Assembly: GCF_049472135.1 (NCBI RefSeq)
Contig: NZ_JBMOVV010000011.1
Span: 1-64,000 of the forward strand
Direction of reading: 5' to 3'
From: Arcobacter_B sp049472135
GTDB taxonomy: Bacteria > Campylobacterota > Campylobacteria > Campylobacterales > Arcobacteraceae
DNA length: 64,000 nt
The notes under the pieces are model-generated. The model ran no database searches and was not told the DNA's origin. It worked only from the letters and a program-made list of their open reading frames with translations. The position numbers and the translations under genes were made by a program. Shown piece by piece: positions 33,301-41,867 of the stretch (the stretch's first letter is position 1; each line of letters starts with the position of its first letter).

Positions 33301-34663
33301 GAAAAGATACGATATTATTTTTACAGGTTCTGGACTATTTAGAGACCTTTATGGAACACAGTTAGCACTTTTACATAAAGCAGTTCTTATGGCATTAGAT
33401 GCTTCATATGATACTATTTTGAAAGATTATCCTGCTTTAACTCTATCTTTAGATAGTGCTTTAAAGCCATTAGGTGATTTAAAAGAAGGTGGAAATGAGA
33501 GTTTAGAAGTAAATGCTGTTGCTGCAAACTTTGTAAATGAATTAAGAGAACTTCTAAAGCAAAATCCAAATGCTAACTATGAAACTTTAGGAAAACAAGC
33601 TATTCAAAGAGTATTTGCTACAGCCCCTGGTGCTTATGGTGCAGGAATAAATAGGTTAGTTGAAAGATCAGGTTCTTGGGAAGATAGAAAAGAGTTAGCA
33701 AAAGTATTCATAAAAAGAATGTCTTACTCTTATAGTATTCAAGATGAACCACAAGTAGCTACACAAAGTTTTATAAGACAATTAAAAGAGGTTGAAAGTA
33801 CATATCTTGGAAGAGCTAGTAACCTTTATGGTTTAATCGATAATAACGATACTTTTGATTATCTAGGTGGTTTAAATCTAGCAATAGAGTCTTTAACAAA
33901 CAAACAACCAAAATCTTATGTATTAAATCATTCAAACACAAATGATTTAAAAATTGATGGTTTAGAAACAGCACTTTTAAGTGAATTAAGAGGAAGATTT
34001 TTTAATCCTCAATGGATTAAACCACTTATGAAAGAAGGTTATGCTGGAGCTAGGACTATGGGAAGTGAGTTTATAGAGTATTTATGGGGATGGCAAGTTA
34101 CTAATCCAGAGATTATTAAAGATGGTGTTTGGGAAGAAGTAAAAGCTGTTTATGTAGATGATAAGCTAAATCTTGGTTTAGATGAGTTTTTATCTTCAAA
34201 TCATCAAGTTCATGTACAAACAAATATTTTAGCAATTATGCTTGTTGCAATTCAAAAAGATTTTTGGCAAACAAGTGAAGAGACTAAAAAGCAGTTATCT
34301 GAAAAATTTGCACAAAATATTATAGAAAAGGGAATTCCAGGAAGTGGTCATACTCATTCAAACCATCCTATTTATGAGTTTGTAAAACAAAATATTTCAA
34401 AACAACAAGCTTTAAAACTTGCACAAAAAGTTGAAGCTTCAAGATTAGAGAAACAAGAAATTAAAAAAGATAATTATAAAGCAGTAAAAGAAATAGAGTT
34501 AAAACAGCAAGAACAAAATCAAAAAAAAGAAGTAAATAAAAGTCAAGATGAAAACAAGAACTCTCAAGAAAGTTATCTTATATATCTAATACTGGGTGCT
34601 TTACTAGTTTTATTTGCAGGTTTATTTAACTCTCTTATTTTAAATAGAAAAAAAGGAATTTAG
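30308..34663 (+). CDS. Periplasmic membrane-anchored CobN/magnesium-chelatase-family protein (HmuS-like)
   Basis: A 1,451-residue CobN/BchH-family large chelatase subunit. The chosen start has AGGAAG upstream and gives a signal peptide (about residues 1-20). An upstream ATG at 30269 lacks a site. A single C-terminal helix (YLIYLILGALLVLFAGLF) ends in Arg/Lys, so the body should be in the periplasm, anchored to the inner membrane. The family block GTHGALEFMPGK is changed to GRHSTYEFLPRK (about residues 688-699). LTPPL is kept. No CobS/CobT ATPase genes are nearby. ExbB-like and DUF2149 genes follow, as in Bacteroidetes haem loci where HmuS is such a protein. B12 riboswitch control points to corrinoid, haem or cobalt handling. 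Confidence 0.85.
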   Translation: MQKLKVFLVFFFFVFSVLSLNAKEKTIFSIVSDRSVSSLNQGAIHYLKNSNDKIAIRTESQVLNMTQMQLQELVSNANTVLYVAVFGELVERLISLDYKKEQTVLALQGDRRLITLNQDISNANYKNLPSSLLSKKDFKNSYEKALKQKQKEFPSYAWYLQARAYWDNRGVENSLNLFKFLSLNTNDSSTWPKFKELKQIRYFLNSDNSTAFTDVKQLIKKIDFSKDILFILDNDKADNTSWQIHKAINENSNLQTISILSSWGEPSKIAVKSIKDIVHNLKENQSFSIISLHDFVIGAGEGRSEVLKEFEELNVPILKAIKVLDSTALSYKLSSQGLDKNSIHYRISMPELQGIGQSHVVAINDLASKDELTGANIFQLKLLDEQIKNIVNKAKKWMLLTKKNNKDKKIAIIYYNHPPGRHNIGADNLNVPTTLFEMLKSLKKQGYQVGELPASHEDLLDVLQERAVNLPNDKKALKEQSEKIEKLSLQEYKNYFETLPKDIQGEMTKGPLEALHIKIVEFLQKESTNINSLQKQKIYTSLSDYVSKTMDNLHHALDGVRSKSRQRAINLLEQLKVEYKTILENAKENKNYSLKNANDLKNAIINLQIEGIKGWGELPGVVMTWNNELLIPSVKFGNIILAPQPPRGWELNEELLHANLSFPPTHQYLAFYNYLKNKFKADAIVHVGRHSTYEFLPRKSVGLSASDYPSLIIEDIPSIYPYIVDGVGEGIQAKRRGQAIMIDHLTPPLATTKLYDDLLKLRQLIESAEAAVDDNIRKSAIKNLKDSIEKMNLKNEIIASMDEELKVRGIGFDEVDDEFLLHEVGHYLTHLQEEFMPLGLHTFGKDWNNKAIETMLKSMSKEDVLSKETKENLVDSPKAEMNSFINALNGGFVTAGKGNDPIRTNEALPTGRNFYAIDGGLIPSNVGYEVGVKLALKAKQKKKEFLKKEAVILWASDTVRDEGAMIAFGFELLGVKPIWNSRGIVKGLKRLSLDERRQKRYDIIFTGSGLFRDLYGTQLALLHKAVLMALDASYDTILKDYPALTLSLDSALKPLGDLKEGGNESLEVNAVAANFVNELRELLKQNPNANYETLGKQAIQRVFATAPGAYGAGINRLVERSGSWEDRKELAKVFIKRMSYSYSIQDEPQVATQSFIRQLKEVESTYLGRASNLYGLIDNNDTFDYLGGLNLAIESLTNKQPKSYVLNHSNTNDLKIDGLETALLSELRGRFFNPQWIKPLMKEGYAGARTMGSEFIEYLWGWQVTNPEIIKDGVWEEVKAVYVDDKLNLGLDEFLSSNHQVHVQTNILAIMLVAIQKDFWQTSEETKKQLSEKFAQNIIEKGIPGSGHTHSNHPIYEFVKQNISKQQALKLAQKVEASRLEKQEIKKDNYKAVKEIELKQQEQNQKKEVNKSQDENKNSQESYLIYLILGALLVLFAGLFNSLILNRKKGI

Positions 34664-35113
34664 ATGTTTTCTTCAATATCATTAGGTTTAATGCATCAAA
34701 TCACAAGTATACTTTTAGAACCAGTTTCTTGGGCACTTTTATTTTTTGTAGCTTTTGCAATTTATGAAGTTGGAATTACAATAGGTGAGAGAACTGTAGA
34801 AATAAAAAGATTAAAAAACAACAGTGACATTTCATATGTATTAGCTCATGCAAAAAAAAGAATTGAAAGGGCTGATTTTATTACAAGAATATCTCCAATG
34901 TTAGGGCTTATGGGAACTTTGATTCCTTTAGGTCCTGGACTTGCGGCACTTGGTGATGGAGATGTAAAAATACTTAGTACAGCAATGCTTGTAGCTTTTG
35001 ATACAACGGTATTAGGTTTACTTGCAGGAATGATAGGTTTTGTAATAGCAAGGCTAAGAAGAAGATGGTATGATAATGCTTTAACTTTTATGGAAAATCA
35101 AAATGAGAAATAG
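34664..35113 (+). CDS. ExbB/TolQ/MotA-type proton channel protein
   Basis: A 149-residue protein that starts immediately after the chelatase stop codon. A membrane helix near residues 17-35 is followed by a cytoplasmic loop and two helices. ISPMLGLMGTLIPLGPGL and TTVLGLLAGMIGFVIARLRRR carry the core pattern of MotA/TolQ/ExbB stators. It is shorter than classic ExbB (about 240). It probably uses the proton gradient to drive conformational work, here coupled to the periplasmic chelatase. The gene overlaps the next by 11 bases. Confidence 0.83.
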   Translation: MFSSISLGLMHQITSILLEPVSWALLFFVAFAIYEVGITIGERTVEIKRLKNNSDISYVLAHAKKRIERADFITRISPMLGLMGTLIPLGPGLAALGDGDVKILSTAMLVAFDTTVLGLLAGMIGFVIARLRRRWYDNALTFMENQNEK

Positions 35114-35408
35114 ATTTTCAAGTGAGCATTTTTCTAAAGAAGATGACGAGCCTTTAGGACCTTTAGCAAATCTTGTTGATATTATTTTGGTTTTTGCTTG
35201 TGGGTTAATAGCTGCTCTTGTTGCAATAAACCCAAACTTGCAAGAGCACTTTAATGTTGAGCAAAAACAAGAGATAAAGCAAGGCAAAGAGTTAGCAAAT
35301 ATTCCTAAAGATTTACAAAATAATGAAGCTTCAAATAATGGTTATGAATCTTTAGGGCAAGTTTATAAAGACCCTAAAACAGGAAAATTGATATTAATAA
35401 GTGAATAA
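35103..35408 (+). CDS. DUF2149-family protein, ExbD-like partner
   Basis: A 101-residue protein with a cytoplasmic N-terminus (EDDEPLGPLANLVDI), one membrane helix at about residues 24-44 (IILVFACGLIAALVAIN) and a periplasmic tail. The asparagine-aspartate pair just before the helix and the size match DUF2149, which pairs with short ExbB proteins and CobN-type chelatases. It overlaps the ExbB-like gene by 11 bases, implying a tight complex. The conserved LVDI aspartate is a candidate proton-carrying residue, as in ExbD. That is inference. Confidence 0.82.
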   Translation: MRNRFSSEHFSKEDDEPLGPLANLVDIILVFACGLIAALVAINPNLQEHFNVEQKQEIKQGKELANIPKDLQNNEASNNGYESLGQVYKDPKTGKLILISE

Positions 35409-35419
35409 AAGAGTCTATT

Positions 35420-36505
35420 TTGAGTGAGCCTTTAAAAAATGTATATACAAAAGAGTATATAAAAAATCTAGCAAATGAAATAAAAGTTTTTTATAAGGAT
35501 TTTGATGAAAAATCTTTTGAAGCTTCTATTTTTGATAAAACATGGAATAGTTTAGAATTAAAAGATAGAATGAGACATATAGCTTTATGTCTTCATGCTT
35601 ATCTACCTCTTTCTTATATGGAACAACTTGAGGTTTTAAAGCCAGCTTCAAAAAAATTCACTAGCTTTGAAGCTATGTTTTTTCAAGACTTTGTTGGTGT
35701 TTTTGGTTTGGATTATTTTGATGAATCAATGAAGGCTTTAGAGGTTTTTACTATTGATAGTAGTAGTGAGTTTGCAATTAGAGAGTTTATCTTAAAATAT
35801 GAAGATAAAACTATGAAGCAGATGAAACTTTGGGCTAAATCACCAAATGAACATATAAGAAGACTATCTTGTGAAGGGTGTCGTCCTAGACTTCCTTGGG
35901 CAATAGCTCTTCCAAAGTTTAAAAAAGAGCCTTCAAAAGTTTTAGAGATAATTGAACTTCTTAAAAATGATGAGAGCAAGTATGTTCAAAAAAGCCTTGC
36001 AAATAATCTAAATGACATCTCAAAAGATAATCCAAAAATAGTAATAGATTTTGTTTCTAAAAATCTTGGGATCTCAAAAGATTTAGATTGGATATGTAAA
36101 CATGCAAGTAGAACCCTTCTTAAAAAAGGTGATGTAGAAATACTAAAACTTTTTGATTATGGAACTACTTCTCATATTGATATTAGAAATTTTCAGTATG
36201 ATTCTTCTGTAAATCTTGGAGAAGATTTTACTTTTTCTTTTGATTTAAATAGTTTAAAAACTTTAGGAAATTTAAGAGTTGAGTATGCTATTTATTATAA
36301 AAAAGCAAACAGTACAAACTCTAAAAAAGTTTTTATGATAAGTCAAAATGAACATAAAACAAAAAATAAAAGTTTTATAAAAAAACTAAGTTTTAAAGAC
36401 TTAACAACAAGGAAACACTATTTAGGAGAGCATTTTGTCTCTATTATTTTAAATGGTGAAGAGAAAATAAAAAGGAGTTTCATTTTAAATGACACCAGCA
36501 ATTAA
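35420..36505 (+). CDS. AlkD-like HEAT-repeat protein (DNA alkylation repair family)
   Basis: A 361-residue helical protein. The middle part has MKLWAKSPNEHIRRLSCEGCRPRLPW and PSKVLEIIELLKNDESKYVQKSLANNLNDIS, typical of AlkD-family alpha-helical repeats that remove alkylated bases without flipping. The C-terminal 110 residues are beta-rich and include FSFDLNSL. The start is TTG at 35420, as no in-frame ATG occurs until about residue 55. It begins 11 bases after the DUF2149 gene and may be read from the riboswitch promoter. No functional link to that locus is evident. Confidence 0.72.
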   Translation: MSEPLKNVYTKEYIKNLANEIKVFYKDFDEKSFEASIFDKTWNSLELKDRMRHIALCLHAYLPLSYMEQLEVLKPASKKFTSFEAMFFQDFVGVFGLDYFDESMKALEVFTIDSSSEFAIREFILKYEDKTMKQMKLWAKSPNEHIRRLSCEGCRPRLPWAIALPKFKKEPSKVLEIIELLKNDESKYVQKSLANNLNDISKDNPKIVIDFVSKNLGISKDLDWICKHASRTLLKKGDVEILKLFDYGTTSHIDIRNFQYDSSVNLGEDFTFSFDLNSLKTLGNLRVEYAIYYKKANSTNSKKVFMISQNEHKTKNKSFIKKLSFKDLTTRKHYLGEHFVSIILNGEEKIKRSFILNDTSN

Positions 36506-36956
36506 TCTACTTAAAAAAAATAAATGTGAATTTAAAATACATAAGTATGACCATGACCCCGCTTGTGAAAACTATGGAGAAGAAGCAGCACAAAAACTAG
36601 GTTTAGATGAAAATCAAGTTTATAAAACACTTTTAGTTGAATTATCACCAAAAGAGTTAGCTGTTGCTGTTTTACCTGTGGCAAATCAACTGAGTTTAAA
36701 AGAAGTTGCAACAGCTTTTAAATCAAAAAAAGCTGTAATGGCAAATAAACAAGAAGCACAAAAAGTAACAGGATATTTACTTGGAGGAATCTCTCCTTTA
36801 GGTCAGAAAAAAAGACTTAAAACTGTTCTTGATGAGAGTGCAAAAAACTATGATACTATCTTTGTAAGTGGTGGTAAAAGAGGTTTAGATATTGAGGTTA
36901 AACCAGAAGATTTAATAAAGCTATTAAATGCAAGTTACTATAAGGTTACATCATAG
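36489..36956 (+). CDS. ybaK: Cys-tRNA(Pro) deacylase, YbaK/EbsC family
   Basis: A 155-residue editing protein. TPAINLLKKNKCEFKIHKYDHDP is the family start, then GLDENQVYKTLLVEL, VAVLPVANQLSLK, KVTGYLLGGISPLGQKK and FVSGGKRGLDIEV. E. coli YbaK clears Cys wrongly attached to tRNA-Pro. It overlaps the AlkD-like gene by 17 bases and has AGGAG upstream inside that gene. Length is normal for the family. Confidence 0.9.
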   Translation: MTPAINLLKKNKCEFKIHKYDHDPACENYGEEAAQKLGLDENQVYKTLLVELSPKELAVAVLPVANQLSLKEVATAFKSKKAVMANKQEAQKVTGYLLGGISPLGQKKRLKTVLDESAKNYDTIFVSGGKRGLDIEVKPEDLIKLLNASYYKVTS

Positions 36957-37057
36957 TAAGAAATATATTATTAGCTTATAAAAAATCTAATATTTTAATA
37001 ATCTCTTAACATTTAAAGAGTAAGATATTATAAAATAATTTATAATATAAAGGAAGA

Positions 37058-40000
37058 ATGATGGCTAATTCGGATATGCATGCAATATGTTCACAACTTT
37101 TAACTCCTGATGATTTAGCTGTAAGCGATGAGCTTTTTGAAGAGGTTTTAAAAGAAGGAATAGTTGCTAAAATTTTAGATGGAAAAGATACAAAATATGT
37201 AAAGATTTTTTCAACAAAAAAACTTTTCTTATCGCATATAACTCCTTTACTTCATAATATTAGTTTTGAGATTATTGATGAGGTTACGTATAGTGTATCT
37301 CACAATGAAAAAGATATTTATATTTCAAGATTTAATTTAAATGTTAAAGATGCAACAAAACTTGAAGAAGCAAAGGATAATTTAGAGTATATTATTGCTA
37401 CAAGTTTAAAAAACACAGGTCTTAAACACTCAAAAGCATTTTCTTTAGTTTATAAACAAAACTTATCACTAAGAAAGATAAAACTTTTAAGAGCATTTAT
37501 TGAGTATATTGACCAAGCGGTTTTAACTATCAACTCTGCAACAATTTTAAATACTTTGACAAAACATGATAAATTAGCTTGTCTTTTTGTTAAATATTTT
37601 ATTGCAAAATTTGACCCTGAATTAAAAGATAGAAAAAAACTCTTAGTAGAACTAGAAGATAAAATCAAAGATGAGATTAAGGCTATTCCTCAAATTATTG
37701 ATGATAAAGTTTTAAATATTACATTACTATTTTTAAAATCACTTTTAAGAACAAACTACTTTTTAGATAAAGAGACTATATCTTTTAAAATTGATACAAA
37801 AACTTTTGGAAAAGACTTAAGAGGTTTACAACCAAACTTTGAAAACTTTATTTATCATCCAGAATTTTACGGTGTTCATTTAAGAATGTCAAAAGTATCA
37901 AGAGGTGGTCTTAGATGGTCAGATAGACATGATGACTATAGACAAGAAGTTAAATCTTTAATGATTACTCAAGAAGGTAAAAACTCTATTATTATTCCTG
38001 ATGGTTCAAAAGGTGGCTTTGTTATAAATAGACCAAGTGCTGATGTAACAAAAGAGTTTTTTACTTATGTTTATTCAGAGTTTATCAATGCTAATTTAGA
38101 CTTAGTTGATAATATGGTTAATTCTGAAGTAGTAAGAGATGAAAGAATCATAGCTTATGATGGTGATGACCCGTATTTTGTAGTTGCTGCTGATAAAGGA
38201 ACTGCTTCTATGAGTGATGTTGCAAATGATATTGCAATTAGTAGAGGTTATTGGCTTGGTGATGCTTTTGCTAGTGGTGGAAGTAATGGTTACGGTCATA
38301 AGGACTTAGGAATCACTGCAAGAGGTTCTATTATGTCTACAAAAAGATTCTTTATTGAAGATGGTATTGATATTTACAAAGATGAAGTTTCTGTTGTTGG
38401 TATTGGTTCTATGAGTGGAGATGTTTTTGGAAATGGTATGATTGAATCAGAAAAATTCAAACTAGTAGCTGCTATTTCTCATAGTGATATTTTTATTGAC
38501 CCAACACCAGATTTAAAAGCCTCTTACAAAGAGAGAAAAAGACTATTTGAATCAAAAAATGGTGGTTGGAAAAACTACGATACTAAACTTATTTCAAAAG
38601 GTGGAGGAATCTTTAAAAGAAGTGATAAAGAGATTACTTTAACACCTGAAATTAAAAAGCTTTTAAATACTACTAAAAAAGTAATATCAGGTGAAGAATT
38701 ATGTAGAAAGTTACTTACATTAGAAGTTGATATGTTATTTAACGGTGGTGTTGGAACTTATGTAAAAGCAAGTGATGAAAATAACCTTGATTTAGGTGAT
38801 AAACAAAATGAAGCTGTAAGGGTTGATGCAAATGAAATCAAAGCAAAGATAGTTTGTGAAGGTGGAAATTTAGGATTTACTCAAAGAGCAAGAATTGAAT
38901 ATGCTTTAAATGGAGGAAGAATACACCAAGATGCAATTGATAATGCAGCGGGAGTTAATACTTCTGACCATGAAGTTAACTTAAAGATTTTATTAAATAG
39001 TATTAAATCACAAGGTGTTTTAACTCAAAAGCAAGTACAAGATACACTTTACTCTTTAACTGATCAAGTAGTTGATATGGTTTTACAAAGTAACTACGAC
39101 CAAGCTTTTGTTATATCTATTGATGAGCAGTTTTCAAGAAAATATGTAAATGATTTTATAAAAACAATAGAAGTTTTAGAAAACAATATAGAAGCTTTTA
39201 ATAGAAGAGATTTCTATATTCCTAAAAATGAAAATATAAATGAAATAATTGATATTCATGGTTCAATTGTAAGACCAGTATTAGGTTCATTACTATCTTA
39301 TAGCAAGATTTTTGTGAAAAAAGTATTATTAGATTCAACACTAATAGATGAGCAATTTGCGCAGCAGTTCTTATATAGATACTTCCCAAAATCTTTTGTA
39401 GGTGCTTATGAACATGATATATCAAATCATCCTTTAAAAAGAGAGATTATTGCTACTATGATGGCTGATATAATTATCAACTCTCAAGGGTGTACTTTTG
39501 TTAGTGATTATGAAAAACTAGGAAATGATAGATTCTTATTAAAGATTAAATCTTATCTTATTATCAAGCAGTTATTTGGTGCTAGAACTATTAGACAAAA
39601 GATTTATGACCAAGATTATGTTATGAATGTTGAAAAACAGTATAAATTAATCAATAAACTAGAATATACATTATATGCAAGTACAAGATGGATGTTAAAA
39701 TATTTAAAGAAAAATCAATTAGATTCTTCTCATATTTTAGACCACAAAGAAGAGTTGTTCTTGTTATTATCAGAAGTTCATAATCAAAGAGTAGAAGTTC
39801 TTATTGAAGATGATAATGACTTTAATCAGTTCTATTCTGTAATTGATTATTTAAGATTTGCAATTGCTGCAATTATGATAAAAGAGAGTACAAATCATTC
39901 ATTTAAAGATGTAATTATTCTATTCTATTCATTAATTCACGAATTTAATATTCTAGAGATAGTAATTGCATTAAATAGAGTAAAAATATCAACACAAAGT

Positions 40001-40246
40001 GATATGACTCTAAGAAATCAGGTGTTACAATTCATTGACTTTATTGTGGTACACTACACTAAGAAAGTTTTAGAGTTTAAAAGATTAAACGAAGAACCTG
40101 ATGTAGCTTTTGCAAATTTTGTAACAAATGAGAAAGAGGTTTTCTATAAAGTTAGATCTCATTTAGATTCATTTATGGCAAAAGAAGTAAAAGATATTAA
40201 AGAAATAGCTATTACTGTTAATCAGTTAATGGTTTCATTGATATAA
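37058..40246 (+). CDS. NAD-dependent glutamate dehydrogenase, large type
   Basis: A 1,062-residue enzyme. The catalytic core has HPEFYGVHLRMSKVSRGGLRWSDR (the glutamate-binding block of the large GDH class), EVKSLMITQEGKNSIIIPDGSKGGF with the catalytic Lys, and an NAD-binding region with DVANDIAISRGYWLGDAFASGGSNGYGHK. It is intermediate between the hexameric 450-residue and the 1,600-residue GdhB types. It makes 2-oxoglutarate and ammonia from glutamate. ATG at 37058 or 37061 follows AGGAAG. Fits the aspartase and AGCS genes as amino-acid catabolism. Confidence 0.88.
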   Translation: MMANSDMHAICSQLLTPDDLAVSDELFEEVLKEGIVAKILDGKDTKYVKIFSTKKLFLSHITPLLHNISFEIIDEVTYSVSHNEKDIYISRFNLNVKDATKLEEAKDNLEYIIATSLKNTGLKHSKAFSLVYKQNLSLRKIKLLRAFIEYIDQAVLTINSATILNTLTKHDKLACLFVKYFIAKFDPELKDRKKLLVELEDKIKDEIKAIPQIIDDKVLNITLLFLKSLLRTNYFLDKETISFKIDTKTFGKDLRGLQPNFENFIYHPEFYGVHLRMSKVSRGGLRWSDRHDDYRQEVKSLMITQEGKNSIIIPDGSKGGFVINRPSADVTKEFFTYVYSEFINANLDLVDNMVNSEVVRDERIIAYDGDDPYFVVAADKGTASMSDVANDIAISRGYWLGDAFASGGSNGYGHKDLGITARGSIMSTKRFFIEDGIDIYKDEVSVVGIGSMSGDVFGNGMIESEKFKLVAAISHSDIFIDPTPDLKASYKERKRLFESKNGGWKNYDTKLISKGGGIFKRSDKEITLTPEIKKLLNTTKKVISGEELCRKLLTLEVDMLFNGGVGTYVKASDENNLDLGDKQNEAVRVDANEIKAKIVCEGGNLGFTQRARIEYALNGGRIHQDAIDNAAGVNTSDHEVNLKILLNSIKSQGVLTQKQVQDTLYSLTDQVVDMVLQSNYDQAFVISIDEQFSRKYVNDFIKTIEVLENNIEAFNRRDFYIPKNENINEIIDIHGSIVRPVLGSLLSYSKIFVKKVLLDSTLIDEQFAQQFLYRYFPKSFVGAYEHDISNHPLKREIIATMMADIIINSQGCTFVSDYEKLGNDRFLLKIKSYLIIKQLFGARTIRQKIYDQDYVMNVEKQYKLINKLEYTLYASTRWMLKYLKKNQLDSSHILDHKEELFLLLSEVHNQRVEVLIEDDNDFNQFYSVIDYLRFAIAAIMIKESTNHSFKDVIILFYSLIHEFNILEIVIALNRVKISTQSDMTLRNQVLQFIDFIVVHYTKKVLEFKRLNEEPDVAFANFVTNEKEVFYKVRSHLDSFMAKEVKDIKEIAITVNQLMVSLI

Positions 40247-40322
40247 TTTTAACTTATAATTAACACTTGATTGTTAAAATTAAATTAGTTATACTTATAG
40301 TAAAATGTGAAAGGATATAACT

Positions 40323-40535
40323 ATGAAAAAGACAGATTTTGACGATGAATTAAGTATGGATAAAATTGAAGATTATGATGGAAATGAATCTCAAGAAAAA
40401 AGAAATATAGTAAGAAATGTAATAGTAGTTTTATTAATTGTAGGAGCTGTATTTGCTTATTTTAAAGCAACATCAACACCAAATGATTATGTTGGAACAC
40501 CAGAAAATCCAGGAATTACTGCTACTAAGAAATAA
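40323..40535 (+). CDS. Small single-helix membrane protein
   Basis: A 70-residue protein. An acidic cytoplasmic N-terminus (DFDDELSMDKIEDYDGNE) precedes one membrane helix at about residues 33-49 (NVIVVLLIVGAVFAYF) and a short periplasmic tail (VGTPENPGITATKK). AAAGGA precedes the ATG. It starts 77 bases after the glutamate dehydrogenase gene and ends nine bases before the SagB-type gene, so it may be in the latter's operon. No family was recognised. Confidence 0.62.
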   Translation: MKKTDFDDELSMDKIEDYDGNESQEKRNIVRNVIVVLLIVGAVFAYFKATSTPNDYVGTPENPGITATKK

Positions 40536-40543
40536 AGGTAAAA

Positions 40544-41854
40544 ATGACACAATTTTATGATTTTTTTAAATATCATTTAGAAACAAAACACTCATACCAT
40601 TCTGTTAGGGCTTTCCCTAACAGATTAGATTGGGATAATCAACCAAGTACTTTTAAAAACTATCCAAATGAGTTTGAAAGAATAGATTTAAATACAAACT
40701 TAGATAACCACAATTTTATATATTTAATAGCAGGGGTTAGTGCCAAAAAGGTTTATCCTTCTGTTGAATATTATCTTCGAGTAAATCCAAGTGCAGGAGC
40801 ACTTTATCCAAATGAAATCTATTTTCAAGTTAGAAATGAAGAGGGTTTCGAAGATGGAATTTATCATTTTGAGATTAGCTCATCTAGTGCAACTTTGCTT
40901 TATAAACTCAAAGAAAATGAAGGAATAGAAGCAAATTTAGGTTTAGATAGTTCTTTAGATGGTTTTATTTTTTTAATTTCATCTATATATTATCGTTCAT
41001 CATGGAAATATAAAAATAGAGCATTTAGATATTGTTTATTAGATGCAGGGCATATTTTAGGTTCAATTGAAGCCTCTTCTTACCTTTTTGAAAAAGATTT
41101 TTCAATTTTATATGATTTTAATAGGGAAAAACTTAATACTCTTTTTAATTTTGATGAGAAAGAGTTTTTTACATCAGTTGTTTTATGTTCAAAGAATGAA
41201 AATAGCTTAAAAAGCCCTATAACCTTGACTCTACCAACTATAGATGGTTTAAAAGTTGAGCAAAATAGTAAAGATGAGATTTTTGAGAGAAATAAACTAA
41301 TAGAAGAGGCATATTCTCTCTCATCTAAATTAAATAATAAAATAGTACAATTATCTAAAGCAAATTTTGTATATAATAAAGAACTTTTTAAACAGACAGT
41401 TTTTCAAAGAAGGTCTATTAGAGGCTTTTCTAAAAAAGCTATCACAAAAGTTGAATATGAATCAATATTAAATATTTTAAATCAAGCAATTACATCTGAT
41501 TGTGATGAGCAAATAGATATTTATTATGTTATAAATAGAGTTGAAAATATGCCTATTGGTTTATATAAAAATGGAAAGTTGATAAAAAAAGGCGATTTTA
41601 AAACTAAGGCTGGTTATTTATGTTTAGAACAAGACTTAGGTTCAAGTAGTGCTATAACTTTTTATTTAACTTCAAAAGATAAAAACTATCAGGCTTTATA
41701 TCAAAAAGCTGGAATAATTGGTCATAGATTATATTTAGCAAGTAACTATATGCAAATTGGTTGTAGTGGAATAGGTGCTTATTATGATGATGAAGTTTGC
41801 GAGTTTATAGATGAGTATTGTATGGTTTTATACTCATTAGCGATAGGAAATTAA
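40544..41854 (+). CDS. SagB/ThcOx-type nitroreductase-fold dehydrogenase
   Basis: A 436-residue flavoenzyme-like protein with two nitroreductase-fold halves. The N-terminal half has YYLRVNPSAGALYPNEIYFQV, the SagB core, and RYCLLDAGHILGSI. The C-terminal half has FQRRSIRGFSKKAITKVEYESIL and LYLASNYMQIGCSGIGAYYDDEV. SagB enzymes oxidise azoline rings in peptide natural products. No cyclodehydratase or precursor-peptide gene is adjacent, so this is an orphan whose substrate is unknown. The response regulator gene follows 13 bases later. Confidence 0.78.
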   Translation: MTQFYDFFKYHLETKHSYHSVRAFPNRLDWDNQPSTFKNYPNEFERIDLNTNLDNHNFIYLIAGVSAKKVYPSVEYYLRVNPSAGALYPNEIYFQVRNEEGFEDGIYHFEISSSSATLLYKLKENEGIEANLGLDSSLDGFIFLISSIYYRSSWKYKNRAFRYCLLDAGHILGSIEASSYLFEKDFSILYDFNREKLNTLFNFDEKEFFTSVVLCSKNENSLKSPITLTLPTIDGLKVEQNSKDEIFERNKLIEEAYSLSSKLNNKIVQLSKANFVYNKELFKQTVFQRRSIRGFSKKAITKVEYESILNILNQAITSDCDEQIDIYYVINRVENMPIGLYKNGKLIKKGDFKTKAGYLCLEQDLGSSSAITFYLTSKDKNYQALYQKAGIIGHRLYLASNYMQIGCSGIGAYYDDEVCEFIDEYCMVLYSLAIGN

Positions 41855-41867
41855 TAAAGGGGTAAAA

